A DNA stretch of 64,000 nucleotides from Chrysopilus asiliformis (taxonomy: Eukaryota > Arthropoda > Insecta > Diptera > Rhagionidae). The notes beneath the pieces were generated by a model, which was given only the letters and a program-made list of their open reading frames with translations, had not been told where the DNA came from and did not search any database. Of this stretch, positions 12,348 to 23,129 are shown piece by piece. Every line of letters begins with the position of its first letter. The first letter of the stretch is position 1. Made by a program: the position numbers and the translations under genes. Where the stretch lies: positions 91,965,491 through 92,029,490 of the forward strand of contig OZ035961.1 in NCBI GenBank assembly GCA_964034945.1, written 5' to 3'.

Positions 12348-13975
12348 GAAATTGATGGTAATTTAAGTTGATTTCCAAAGCAACTGAAAAAACCCGAGAA
12401 ATTTTATAATTTATAAACAAAGTCAGCAAGAAATAACAGAACATCAAAAATTGAGATACCTTCATTTTTAATCAAACTCCACTTGAATTTTATCACTTTC
12501 CATAATCGATTGTTTTCAAACTGATGTGATTTAATGAAACTTTTCCGGTCGATCTGTAATTTATTTACACTAATAATACGAACACAAATACTAAATCGCA
12601 ACAACAAAGTAGGGGATAAATTGAAATAACCAAGTGGAAAAGTATTCTTTCATATCAACAAACCGAAACCAAACAAAGTTAAATTTGATTGCTCTCCAGT
12701 GGGCATCACAGAACGATACGCACCCAGCACGTGATGAAAATATTATGGGGTGGCAAAAAAAGCAACCCTCAAAACACAAAACCACAAAACAAAATAAACT
12801 GAGATTGAAACTGAAACGTGAGGATACTCGAAATGAGCATATGTGGCTATACGTTTCTGCGTGGCCGTTTCCTTCAATGTCGGTGGTTGAGGGTTAACGA
12901 TATGTTGTATCATTCAGTGGCCAATTCATCTTCTTAACTCATAGTCTTTAGTCCGTAATAAGGATTCAAAGATGTTGACGATTATATCTGTCTGATTTGG
13001 ATGAGTTTCTAATTAACCATATGGCCAAAAGGATATTTCGTCCTTTCAACTCAACTAGTTTAGATTTTTTTTACCTATGTTACGTGATTCCCAGATGGAT
13101 ATGAGATAAATAGTTTTTTATGGCGCTAATCCTGGGTATTTGAAAGACCAGCACCCAAAACACATACTGGCACAATTAATTTGGGGAAAACCCAAAATTT
13201 GTATATGGGTCAAAATAATTCTGTATGCCTTGTCAGTGGACACGAAAATTTTTAAAAGAGATTTTTAATTGATATGTCAAAATGTTGAGATAAAACCATT
13301 TAAAATTGATGGAGAAAAATGAAAAACATTTTCAAGCTAATAAAATTGTAGTCCATAAAATACCTCACACCGATTTCCGCCATTTCGTCCCACTCCCTTC
13401 GGTAAAAAGGTGACGTATTTTATGGACAGTCCCTGTAAAATATTTTTCCCTTGTATAAAAATTCAGTTGGATCTGACCTCTTTTAAAAAATTCTGATTGG
13501 AATAATTTAAACGAATAAAATTAATTTTATGTTTTTAAAGTTTAAAATATAGTAAAGGTCTATATCAGGGGCCATCAAAGTAACTTTCGCTACCTTTACA
13601 ATAAAAATTTATAACCACTACAAATAAAAATACAGTTCAATGAAACACAACCTTCCACGGTAATGGCTTGACAGGAACTGATTTAAAATGAAATGCGTAA
13701 TGCTAATAATGCCCCGATTCCAACTCAAAGCACGATTCGTTTTATTCCTGCGATCCGAAGCCGCACACACAAGCATTACGGCACACAATAAAAGGTCGAT
13801 TATAGAGGCTACGGTGTTAAAGCCAATCTGTGTGATGAGCCAGCCGAGCCACTAGCTGATGATGCCTGGTCTATATGAATAATTTAGGAGTCTATGATAT
13901 TTAGTATATCGTTTGCAACGCATCGAACAAATCATCGGACACCAAAATGAAGTAAACCAGAGTGTTAGGGGTGAT
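12348..13975. other. No gene seen
   Basis: The best frames (12634-12897 plus, 87 codons, and its shadow 12591-12785 minus) contain no recognisable domain. The stretch 13725-13870 is less AT-rich than its surroundings and might be conserved non-coding sequence or a buried exon, but nothing identifies it. Confidence 0.4.
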
Positions 13976-14345
13976 AAAAGATTTTGATTTCCGCGTGTAC
14001 TGTCCGTCCGTGAACACCATAACTTTCGAAAGGATTGAGCTAGAGACTAGAAATTTTAGTACAGCTACGTTTCTCGGCTAAATTCTTGAACGGGCAAAAT
14101 CGAAACATTCCTTTGCCCTCCCCCATACAAACGAAACAGTTTTTTTTAACAATTTACTCGAAAACGGTGAGTAATGTTGAAAAATTTATAAAGGTAAAAT
14201 GTGTTTAGAATATAGTTTTACATAACTTATCTATACATCAAATTCCGAGCGAACCATTCCGTCCTCCTCAAATGGTGTTTTTTTTTTTCAAATAAAATTT
14301 TTGTCTGTTCTCATATAGAGAATTGTAGCTTTTCTTATGTTTTTT
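13976..14345 (-). repeat. Degraded Helitron-like module (minus orientation)
   Basis: Begins with TTTGATTTCCGCGTGTACTG and a short GTCC run. It then has GAGCTAGAGACTAGAAATTTT, CTCGAAAACGGTGAGTAATG and a tract ending GTAGCTTTTCTTATG. The same order of phrases occurs at 61615-62170 and, more distantly, in the modules at 43.1 and 50 kb. No terminus is intact. Confidence 0.6.
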
Positions 14346-14530
14346 GGATTGATAGAACTTGTTATAAGGATAGCTGTTAAACCAGATGTGTTTTGTCAAA
14401 AACTGGTAGTCATTTTTACTCAATTTAGTTTGCTATTTCTTCATGCATGAACAATAATCCAAATTTACTTCGAATATCAGTTGTGAATTCAAGAAACGCA
14501 CTGAAAACTTCGTAAATTTTATGGTCGACA

Positions 14531-14583
14531 TATGACGGACAGCAAGCTCAGATGGACAGTATCTGAGCTTGCTCTCCGTCATA
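14531..14583. repeat. 22-bp stem, 9-nt loop hairpin
   Basis: Arm 14531-14552 (TATGACGGACAGCAAGCTCA plus GA) pairs with 14562-14583 with a single mismatch (C opposite C). The loop is TGGACAGTA. The stem is far more perfect than chance in this AT-rich region, and its bases are not of simple composition. The arms have stem length typical of small-RNA hairpins, but they could equally be the centre of a decayed palindromic element. Transcription is unknown. Confidence 0.7.
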
Positions 14584-17500
14584 CTGGAAATAAATTTCGA
14601 GCCACATACCCCCTGCATGATTTCAATCCGTGAAAAAAGTGTGCTTGGTGTGGCTTGTACTCCGCACAGTGTCGAATTTCGTCTAAATTTGACCAAAATC
14701 AAGGTTTTCATGAAAATTAGACAAGCACGAAATTTTATATTTTTATGTTTTCCAGTTTAAAAAAATGTCTAAAATAACTAGAAAAGCCATAAAAGTACAT
14801 GTATTTTTTAAGTACCTACCTTTTATAAGTGCCTGAAATTAGACAACTTTTAAATACGAGGAAATATTCATTTTTCTCTAAAAAAATAAAAATAACTGCT
14901 GCTGACTACAAAAAATCTTTTTTCGTCGGTGTATGCTGACAAATGAGAAAATATAGACATCCTGGAAGCCAATATTGAGCGAGTTATCTCGGAAAAGGAA
15001 TCAGATTTGCTAAAAAAAAAGTGGTTATAAATTGGCTCGACAGAATGCTGTTCGTCAAGAACAGCTGAGGTGGCCATATGCCCGAAATCATTTTTAAACA
15101 CTAATAACAAGAAATAATATTTTTAAAAAAATCCTTTTTTTTTGCCAAAATTTAATTCCGTTTTTTTAAAGTTCTAATCCCCTTTAAAAACACCCTTTAT
15201 ATTTGTCGAATTTTCAACCTTCCAAGATATTTTAATACTTTTTGCTCGATTTTTCAAATTCCAGGCCCAATTTATATTTTCCAGGGTTAATGATTATCAC
15301 ATTGAAAGCGAAATGAAAATTCATCATTATTTAAATGGACCAAGAATACTGGATGAAATTTAATCAGATAATCCCAGCTAATTGGTTGGGAATGTTTCAG
15401 CGCTATAGGACAGGGACAGATATAGGTTTACCAGTAATGAAGGATAAAAACAAAGGTACAAAAACGTTACTGATTGTAAACCATTAGTAAATGAAATGAT
15501 GCCGTCCTACAGTTGAATTACCCATACCATATCAACAGACAGTGAATTTTTGCTGTGACTATAACCGGCACAGGCAGGACTAAAATCCATTTACAACCGA
15601 CAGAAAATGAGACACAAATTCTTCCAATAACCTTAATTCAATTTTGTGGTAATTATAAGTGACACCGCAGGATTTTCAATTTTTTCGCCTCGATTCGCTG
15701 TGTCAAAAAAAAAACGACCGTTTTCATCCACCCTAGTTAATGTTCTTTCATTAAATTTTCATTAATGTTTTCAACATTTTGTGCTGGTAAAACAGATTAC
15801 TAACGAAAGGAGACAAAAAATTAAGTAGAGACAAAATTAAAATTTAAAATCTATTGGAAATGGTGAATAGTGACTAATGTAGGATGAGATTGTTTGTGAA
15901 ATTAGGTTACGGAAACCATCAATAAAGATCTAAAATTGTATCGAAATTGATTTTTCCTTAGATTTCATTAAATTTTCTTGTGAAAGTTTCTTTTTACTAC
16001 AATTTGTGGTAATGAACCGAATAATATCTCAGGCCAAGAAATGCATATTCTAGTGCCAAGTCTGGTGAGTCGAGAGGATGTTAAAACAACCTCTAATACA
16101 ATTATATTTTAAATTCAAAGAATTGCGACTTAGTACAGAAAAAGTTGTCCAAGAAAGGTGTTTTAAAAAAAAATTCCTCCCCACACGAAATTTTGGTTAT
16201 AGGTCACATTTGGATTAGGATTTAATAATCTGAAGAGTCCATAAAAATTGAAGTGGCGGAAAGTGTTTTTTTGGGCGGGGGTGGGAGGTGGATATTCAAG
16301 AAATCGTTTTTTTTTTTTCAAATATATAAAGTGGGGAGTTATTTGTCAAATTGGCAGCGCCTAAGTTTGCCTTTTCTCAAACCGCCCACAAATCAAACTT
16401 GCCTCCCCTAAAATTTCCTACTCTAGGTAATTACCTAGCAGCCCCCCCCCTCCTCCTTCCTTCCTTCGCACAACTAGATCGTTATCCCATTTTTTACTGA
16501 CCACTTTAAAAAAATCCATGTTAAGCTGTTATAAAATTTTAGAAGCATTTTATATGATAATAAATTATAAACGTTTTCCCAGCAAGAATTTATTTTTCTG
16601 TTTTTCAATGGGAATGAAAACTGTGAGCTGACAATCAAAAATCTTTACATTTCAACAAATTTAAAAGAATATTCTTAAATGCCCGGAATTCAGAATGGGA
16701 CATTGAAAAATTAATTAAAATAAATTTTTTCTCGGTCTCATCATGAAAAATCTATTTAATATTAGAATGATTAAATAATGTCTTCTTAAAGAAAAAAAAA
16801 ACTCAAGGGACTGTCCATTAGATGTCCGAGTGAAGTATCCCTTTTTAATTTAGATGGAAATTTAAGTTTTTTGTAGCTCCAGTCGTGCAAAATGGCAAAT
16901 TGAGTTCAGCAAAAAATGTAAAAGAGATGAAAACTTTCAGCATTTTATAAACGTATCTTTATATGTACTCAAAAACAAGCAGATGAAAGAATAATTTTTA
17001 TATAGGTTTGTTTTATCTGGTATGGCACATTTCCTGGAAGCTTTATGCGCATTTGTTTTTTTTTGTTCTACTTTCTTATAAAGAATAAAATAAAGTGTTG
17101 TTGTTATCAAAATGAGTGCCGCTGGCAATTCGTTTCGAAAAGATTTGGCACTCTTTCCAATTTAGTCGAATATTTTCATTAAAACCATATCTGTTTTAAG
17201 AAATGTCTGGAATATTTTTCTTTTAAACGGTAATCTCAACAAAAATTATATTTTCATATTAAAAAATCTATTTAACGAAACACAAACAAGTTTCTGCTGT
17301 GTTTTTCTCCGAAATATTCTATCTATTACCATATAGGAGACTGATATGGTGTTCATATCTAACATTTTTCTCTATAATATAGATAGATCGACTTCATAGT
17401 ACAACCCACCTATTTTTTGAATAAGTAAAACGCTGAATAAAAGGATTTCTTCCTTTCATTGCATAAAAAAGACATCATAAATATTTAAGGATTTCCTTCT

Positions 17501-17920
17501 ACTCAAAACACACTTTTCCTTTTTGAGTTCAGTTAAGGCAAGGGATTTTTTTTTTGCTTTACATTTTATCTATTGAATGTTCTTTCTGCTTTAGACTATA
17601 CACATCAATGTTGTTTAGCATTTTGCCTAATCTAGTTCTGTGTCAAATACGGAAAAGGATGATCCAGGAAAAATGATGAAATAGTTGAATGAATTGAATG
17701 AGGGCGACGAGTCCTTCAGTGAATGCAGAAGAGCTCTTCAAGGCTCTTTGTTGACAACTAAAAGGTACTAAAGCTATTTAAAATATTCCCTAGATCATTA
17801 AATGTTGGACTATGTAAAGAATTTATAAACGAGAAGAACATTTTTCTCCGCACTATGTTTTCTTTTTTTAAATTGATTTTACTTACACTATAAGCCGACG
17901 ATGTCAATATCAATTTATAT
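14584..17920. other. No gene seen
   Basis: About 3.3 kb with only short unrecognised frames (for example 14868-15110 minus and 16937-17128 minus) and a C-rich/pyrimidine tract near 16441-16466. No terminal repeats or target duplications were recognised. Confidence 0.4.
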
Positions 17921-17926
17921 AAAGAT

Positions 17927-18066
17927 CTGATATGAACAGCACATGACTTTCTCATACAAAATCTACGTTACCACATAATTTACACTATAACTCCACAACA
18001 AGTACCTGATATGAACAGCACTTTCTTATACAACATCTACGTTTCTGCACAATTTACACTATAACT
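17927..18066. repeat. Tandem duplication, about 79-bp period
   Basis: The segment starting CTGATATGAACAGCAC at 17927 recurs at 18006 with the same order of phrases (ACTTTCT, ATACAA-ATCTACGTT, ATTTACACTATAACT). There are two units with moderate divergence. A distantly related inverted segment may lie at 23440-23540. Confidence 0.65.
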
Positions 18067-18229
18067 TGACAAATAAAATATTATTTTACATGAAAACATG
18101 ATTTTTTTTTCAAAATCTAAAATATCTCGATAACGGTCAAATATATCGATTTATTGTAAGTGGCAAAACTTTGGAAAATTTTAAAACATTTAATTTTTTT
18201 CAAAAAAAAACCGGTAAAAATTTATTTTT

Positions 18230-18500
18230 TAACTTTTAACGATAATGTCTCGGTAACGGTAAAAGATAGCGGATAGCAGATAGCGGTAGCAGACAAAATT
18301 GTGGCAAAAATTGCCGCCCTTCAATAAAGAACAAAAAACTAAATTGGGATTTTTAAAAAGCACCCATTTTAGTTTCTTTCGATTAACGGATTTCCACGAA
18401 AAGTGGACAGAACCGTCCCATTCCACGACCAAACACCGCTGTAAAATTTCATGTCTCTAGTTCCAGTAGTTTTTAAAGAATCTTACACAAAAAAAGACAG
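18230..18500. repeat. Dispersed repeat shared with 49370-49600
   Basis: Shares an ordered series of phrases with 49370-49600: TTTTTAAAAAGCA, CCATTTT, a GACGGATTT or AACGGATTT block, CCGTCCCA or TCGTCCCA, GACCAAACA and a closing AATCTTA-ACACA. Function unknown. It immediately precedes the module at 18517 and may be part of the same larger element. Confidence 0.5.
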
Positions 18501-18516
18501 ACAGGAAATCATTCTT

Positions 18517-18870
18517 TAAAGCTTTTATTTAGCTTGGTTTCGTATCGGTTTGTCAGGGTCCAATCTTGTAATCTAATTTTGACCCACTCATATCGTTGAC
18601 TTGAAATATTGCACACACACGTAACTCCGGTGACAATACAATATTTTCACTCCCTCACCTTTGTAAGGATGATGACTCAAATTTTTCGGGAAAAAATCTT
18701 ATACGGGGATTAGATTTTAAAAAAATGAACTAAAACGGAAAAATAATTTTTTGGCCTTTATGTATCAGAAAAAGAGCGAGATAAAAGCATAAAAAATATT
18801 TATCTCGCTTTTATTTCTCATACACAGCGGAAAAGAATTTTTTTTTCCTTTTTAGTACATATAAGGCCAC
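18517..18870 (+). repeat. AAGCTTTTATTTAGCTT module plus fold-back
   Basis: Starts AAAGCTTTTATTTAGCTTGG and carries CGTATCGGTTTGTC and GGGTC-AATCTTGTAATCTAA-TTTGAC, as in the copies at 26606 and 29904. It is followed at about 18730-18870 by a palindrome whose arms contain GCGAGATAAA and TTTATCTCGC, bounded by AAAAAGG-type ends. The same module-plus-fold-back order is seen at 26606-27325. Confidence 0.6.
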
Positions 18871-18879
18871 TTCTAGGTG

Positions 18880-19908
18880 AACTCCCAGAAGCGTCATGCC
18901 TCGAGTCTGAAACTAGTGTTCCAACGCCTCTCGGTATTCCGAGCGAGAACGTTTCAAACGACAGTCGACCGCCCCGATAGCTACCCTACCACCACTTAGG
19001 TAGCTGGCGTAGTGGTTAGTATTCTCAATTAGTTTTCATGCTTACATACATTTAAAAAAAAAAAAGATTGAAAAAAATTTATGATAATTATCTAACTGAC
19101 TCTGGTAGTAATGCTCGGGAAACGATGTTTAGACAAAAGTAAGAGGTCGAAATTTTTCATGAATACAATACTTGATTATGCTTGTGTCACACTACCGCAG
19201 ATCTCTTTACCCCTACAAAGTATAACATATTTTATTGTTCAACAATAAATTTTTTTTCAAGTTTAAAGGTTTTTTAGCGCCACATCTGGCAAATATTTTG
19301 GGTGTTGGAACAATTCCATCGGCTTTCAAAGTAACTTTTGGCTTGAAATTTGAAGATAGTATCGTAATATCTGTAAAAGCTCCACATTTTCCATCAACAT
19401 GTGTTTTGGATATCATTAAAAATTCAGTGCTTTAATTTCTTTAAAACATAACATTTTAAAAAGTACCCAAATGTTCCCACAATTATTGAAAGTTTCAAAT
19501 ATTTGTCGAAATTTGCATACAACAAAGACTCAATTCTAGAAAATTAGGTTATTTTTATGTAAAACCTTTAAATTGGAAAATGGCTTGAGTATCATTTATT
19601 ACCATCGTGTGTTACTTATACAAATACACAATACTCAAATCCTCTCAAAACGAAAGAGTTACTTTTAGTGAAATTGCATAAAAAGTTTGATACAGACAAG
19701 TTCAATATAGTTCCAAACGAACTTCTGCTCGTTTTTAGTTTCTTATACAAAGTATAATAAAGTATTGTGAAAAAATGAAAAATGCCAACCTCTTAATTTT
19801 GTCGAATAACCATTTTTCGAGCATTTATGAAAATTTCGACCACTTAATTTTACTTAAAAATCACTTTTCGAGTATTGGGACATAAATGTCGATTGAAGCA
19901 CTAGTTCA
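18880..19908. other. No gene seen
   Basis: A 66-codon plus frame (19235-19435) and its 67-codon minus shadow overlap. Neither has a recognisable domain. A less AT-rich patch at 18890-19015 is not identified. Confidence 0.4.
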
Positions 19909-20053
19909 ATATATCTGTGGTAACAAGTCATAAGGGCCTAAGTCTGTTTTTAGGCTAAGCCAAATTGCTCTGTCTATTAAAGTAAATACAGATCTTTTTA
20001 TCCTGATCTGAAAATCGACTTAGGCTCTTATGACTTGTTGCCACAGATATATA
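19909..20053. mobile_element. Short inverted-repeat element, 145 bp
   Basis: Arms of about 34 bp begin ATATATCTGTGGTAACAAGT at the left and, read inverted, ATATATCTGTGGCAACAAGT at the right. They match to GCCTAAGTC with two differences, around a spacer of about 75 bp. It has the size and form of a small MITE. TA-rich flanks leave the duplication ambiguous. Confidence 0.7.
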
Positions 20054-20079
20054 GTCAGTCTGTGTCTCAAAAGCTTTTA

Positions 20080-20490
20080 AGGTGCCGTTCCACATGAGAG
20101 TAAATGCCGGCGAGAACCTCTCGATAGCAGCAATGATTACCTAATCATTGATAGCAGCTACTCGCAAATGGATACGTCTATGAGACTCGCTCGCAGAAAC
20201 TCGCAAAAACTCGCGAGCTAATTTCTGCGAGCTGTCAAAAGTGATTCTACTCTCTAGTCGACACGCAGCCACCAAACTCTCGGGGAGTTACTCGCCAGAT
20301 ACGAACGGCGTTTGAATTTCGCTAGTAGCTCTCGAGAACTCGCCAAAGCAAGATGTCAAAAAATCATGATATTGGTCTTGAAAAGAGAGAAATCGCCGGA
20401 ATTAACTCTCAAATTGACAACCTCCTGCGAGTAACTCTCGAGAATTTTTGAGAGTTACTCGCGTATTTACTCTCATGTGGAGCGGCACCT
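20080..20490 (+). mobile_element. AGGTGCC-ended MITE, copy 2 (complete), 411 bp
   Basis: Terminal inverted repeats AGGTGCCGYTCCACATGAGA, extending to GTAAAT, are present at both ends. TTA is duplicated on each side (20077-20079 and 20491-20493). The 3-bp TTA (TWA) duplication fits PIF/Harbinger elements, though the end sequence is not a classic Harbinger end. The interior is rich in ACTCGC/GCGAGT and CTCTCGAGA palindromes. It matches 1143-1555 in the opposite orientation, but lacks that copy's internal tandem duplication. Non-coding. Confidence 0.85.
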
Positions 20491-20646
20491 TTAGAGTTAG
20501 AGCCATAAAATTTTCCAGAAATATTTGATTCTGAAAGGGGACAATATATCGTGAAAATCCGTTAACCGGAAGTAACCAAAACGGCTGATTTTTAAAAATG
20601 ACAATTTTTACTTCGAATCTAAGCGTTTTTCAATATTCTTATCTAT

Positions 20647-21263
20647 AAAAATTTTCTAAAAAAAATAAAACCGACTTTAAAAAAAAACTGAAAAGAGAAA
20701 AAAGCACTAAAAAGAAAAAAATAATTTCAACTATGTCCATTAATAGCGTATTTAAAATTCGGCTTTTTTGGAGTGGCGTTAAATTTACACTAAATAAAAT
20801 CGTTGTAAAATTTCTATTGTCAAGTTTCGCACAAAATCAGTTTGTACATGGAGACAAAAAATAAGATAGATTTCTACAAAAAATAGTAACATATGAGACA
20901 GTGGGCTTTTTTATAGCGATTGCTTAAAAATAGGGAATCCAATTTGGGACATAAAAGAACTTAGTTTTGGTGCTTCTAAGAGCCGTGTCTATACATAGTT
21001 AATCTGTTTGACAACAAAATTTTTGGAGTCGATCTTAGTTCTTAGTTAGCCTTAAGGGTTAGAAAGTATATGTAAACGATTAGCCTTAAGGGTTAGAAAG
21101 TATGTAATTTATTTTAGTTGCAAATTTAACGCCACTCCAAAAAAGCCGAATTTTAAATACGCTATTAATGGACATATGTAGTTGAAATTATTTTTTTCTT
21201 TTTAGTGCTTTTTTCTCTTTTCAGTTTTTTTTTAAAGTCGGTTTTATTTTTTTTAGAAAATTT
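20647..21263. mobile_element. Long-armed fold-back element
   Basis: The left arm 20647-20786 and right arm 21122-21263 are reverse complements over about 140 bp with few differences. Both contain AATAGCGTATTTAAAATTCG, GGAGTGGCGTTAAATTT and a GCACTAAAAAG tract. The spacer includes a tandem repeat (TTAGCCTTAAGGGTTAGAAA twice, near 21049-21105). No coding capacity. The arms share the GCACTAAAAAG phrase with the fold-backs at 27.2 and 30.9 kb. Confidence 0.8.
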
Positions 21264-21316
21264 TTTTTTTATTTCGAACGTTTTTAGTTTCAATTTTTAA
21301 TATAGGTAAAATTACA

Positions 21317-21474
21317 AAGGGTTTGAGGGGATAAGTCCGCAGATGAGAAATATATAAAAGAATCTTCCAGATATTGTACTGAACACAATACAAAGAATTT
21401 TACTCGAAATCCCAAGCAGGAAGGGGTTTGAAGGGGTAGGTTAACACGGGGGAAATATATAAAAGAACCTTCCT
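21317..21474. repeat. Duplicated GGGTTTGAGGGG segment
   Basis: A segment of about 50 bp (GGGTTTGAGGGGATAAG ... AAATATATAAAAGAATCTTCC) at 21317-21369 recurs at 21424-21474 with substitutions. It leads straight into the Helitron-like module that follows. Confidence 0.5.
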
Positions 21475-23129
21475 ATAATTGCCAATCTGGCAATTATTGA
21501 AAGCTATAATTGCCAATCTGGCAATTATTGAAAACCCGTATGGTGATTTAATTGAACGGCGTATCAAAATTTCATTTGAATTCAAATTTTCCAATAAGAT
21601 TTTTTTAAAACTTGTTCCAATCGGATTTTGATGTATGGGAGTTTTATGTAGAATCATATTCTAAATAACTTTTGTTCTTAGACTTTTTTGATAAGATGCA
21701 CCGTTTTTGAGAAATTCGGAAAAAACGATTTCGTTCCTATGGGGGGTACCCCCCCCATTTTTGCCCATTAACTCTCATACTGTCCTCGGGTCATTTCTGA
21801 CCCAAATTCGATTTTAATTAAAAGTGTCTTCTCAACTACATGAAAAATGTTTGTATGATGTAGGCCCAGTGAACAAATTTCTTTTGAATACCGATAACAA
21901 TAATCAATTTGTTCATATTTTAATCCATTGAAGAGCACTGATAATTGTGACGGGTGTAGTATTCTATGTAGAGGGTAATTCTTGACCCACGAAGACATCA
22001 TACGTTATTTTTCTTAAGGACAGTATTAGGGTTAACGAACTTATCCTCGCATTTTACGAAAAACGGATCTGCGCAAAATTTCAAGTCTCTAGCTCAATCC
22101 ATGCGCCCGCAATCCACGCCACAGACAGACAGACAGACAGACAGACGGACAGACGGATAGACAGACGGACATGGAAAATTCAATTTTTTTTTATCATTCT
22201 AAACACACTGGTGTAATTCATTTTTGTGTGTGATGAAGGGATCTTGGCGTTACAAACGGTAAGGCAAAGTTAATATACCCTTTGGTTTCACCATACGGGT
22301 ATAAACATAACAAAAGCTATAATTGCCAATCTGGCAATTATTGAAAACCTGTATGGTGATATTGGTATCTTAATTTGAGCATTTGTACCACAATTACACT
22401 TTGAAGTCGAACTTTCCAATAAGATTTTTTAAAATTTATTCCAATCGAATTTTGATGTATGGAAGTTTTATGTAGAATCATATCCTAAATAATTTTTGTT
22501 CTTGGACTTTTTTGATAAGATGCACCGTTTTTGAGATATTCGGAAAAAACATTTTCGTTTGTATGGGGGGTACCCCCCCTAATGGTCCATTTTTGCCCAC
22601 GAACGAACCGGGGTCCAACCAGGAACTTTCTCTACAACTTTCTCTTTGGGATGACCAAAATCGGTCAACCCAGTAAAAAGTTAGGCGTGAACATACATAA
22701 AAAAAAAAAAAAATATTCAGGTGGAATTGAGAACCTTTTCCTTTTTGGAAGTCGGTTAAAAATGGAAGTTTGTCTGTTGGTTGGTCTGTTTGAGATTACA
22801 AAACTCAAAAACTACTAGACCGATTTTTGCGCGGTTTTTTGCAAAATGATCTGCGTTGCCAGGAACAGGTTTTTAGCTAAGTTAGATTTTTAAAATTCAA
22901 AACAGAAGGTCCTGTAAGGATAACGAAAATATCCTTTTTCCCATTCTTCCCCGCAAAAATCGGCATTATGGGGTTTCCGGGGTCATCGATCACGAATCCG
23001 GTGTTGGAATTTCAAAAAGCGAAACAGAAAGATAACGTTTTTTCCCAAAAGTTTTTAAATTATTTATGGTTTTTTGGCGTTCGAAAATTTATACAAAAAA
23101 CTTTGAGCTGGCAACGTAGGGTCTGCTAA
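21473..23129 (+). mobile_element. Composite Helitron-like array (modules B, B', then minisatellite module)
   Basis: Three modules lie head to tail on the plus strand. The first (21473-22313) starts with a 31-bp duplication containing the hairpin TAATTGCCA-ATC-TGGCAATTA and carries the palindrome GGGGGGTACCCCCC. It has a GACA/GACG array (22122-22171) and ends in a hairpin, TATACCC...GGGTATA. A second truncated copy follows directly (22314-22610). The last part (22730-23129) has the GGTCCTGTAAGGATAACG unit and ends GGCAACGTAGGGTCTGCTAA|T, a Helitron-type terminus (CTRR before T). The 5' TC end is not seen. It is interrupted by the TTAA element at 21772-22031. Confidence 0.6.
21772..22031. mobile_element. 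TTAA-flanked MITE nested in a Helitron module, 260 bp
   Basis: TTAA occurs at 21768-21771 and 22032-22035. The ends are inverted repeats, CTCTCATACTGTCC at the left and (inverted) CCCTAATACTGTCC at the right. Just inside is a GGGTCA-TTTC-TGACCC palindrome, as in the 3337-3939 element. The uninterrupted site exists in the module at 57236-57250 (GCCCATTAACGAACTTA), so the insertion point is confirmed by an empty copy within the window. The 77-codon minus frame inside (21768-22001) is not recognised. Confidence 0.85.

Noticed and set aside
12634..12897. 87-codon frame as a gene
   Set aside because: The composition (Lys, Asn, Gln, Trp scattered) shows no domain, and an equally open frame exists on the other strand.
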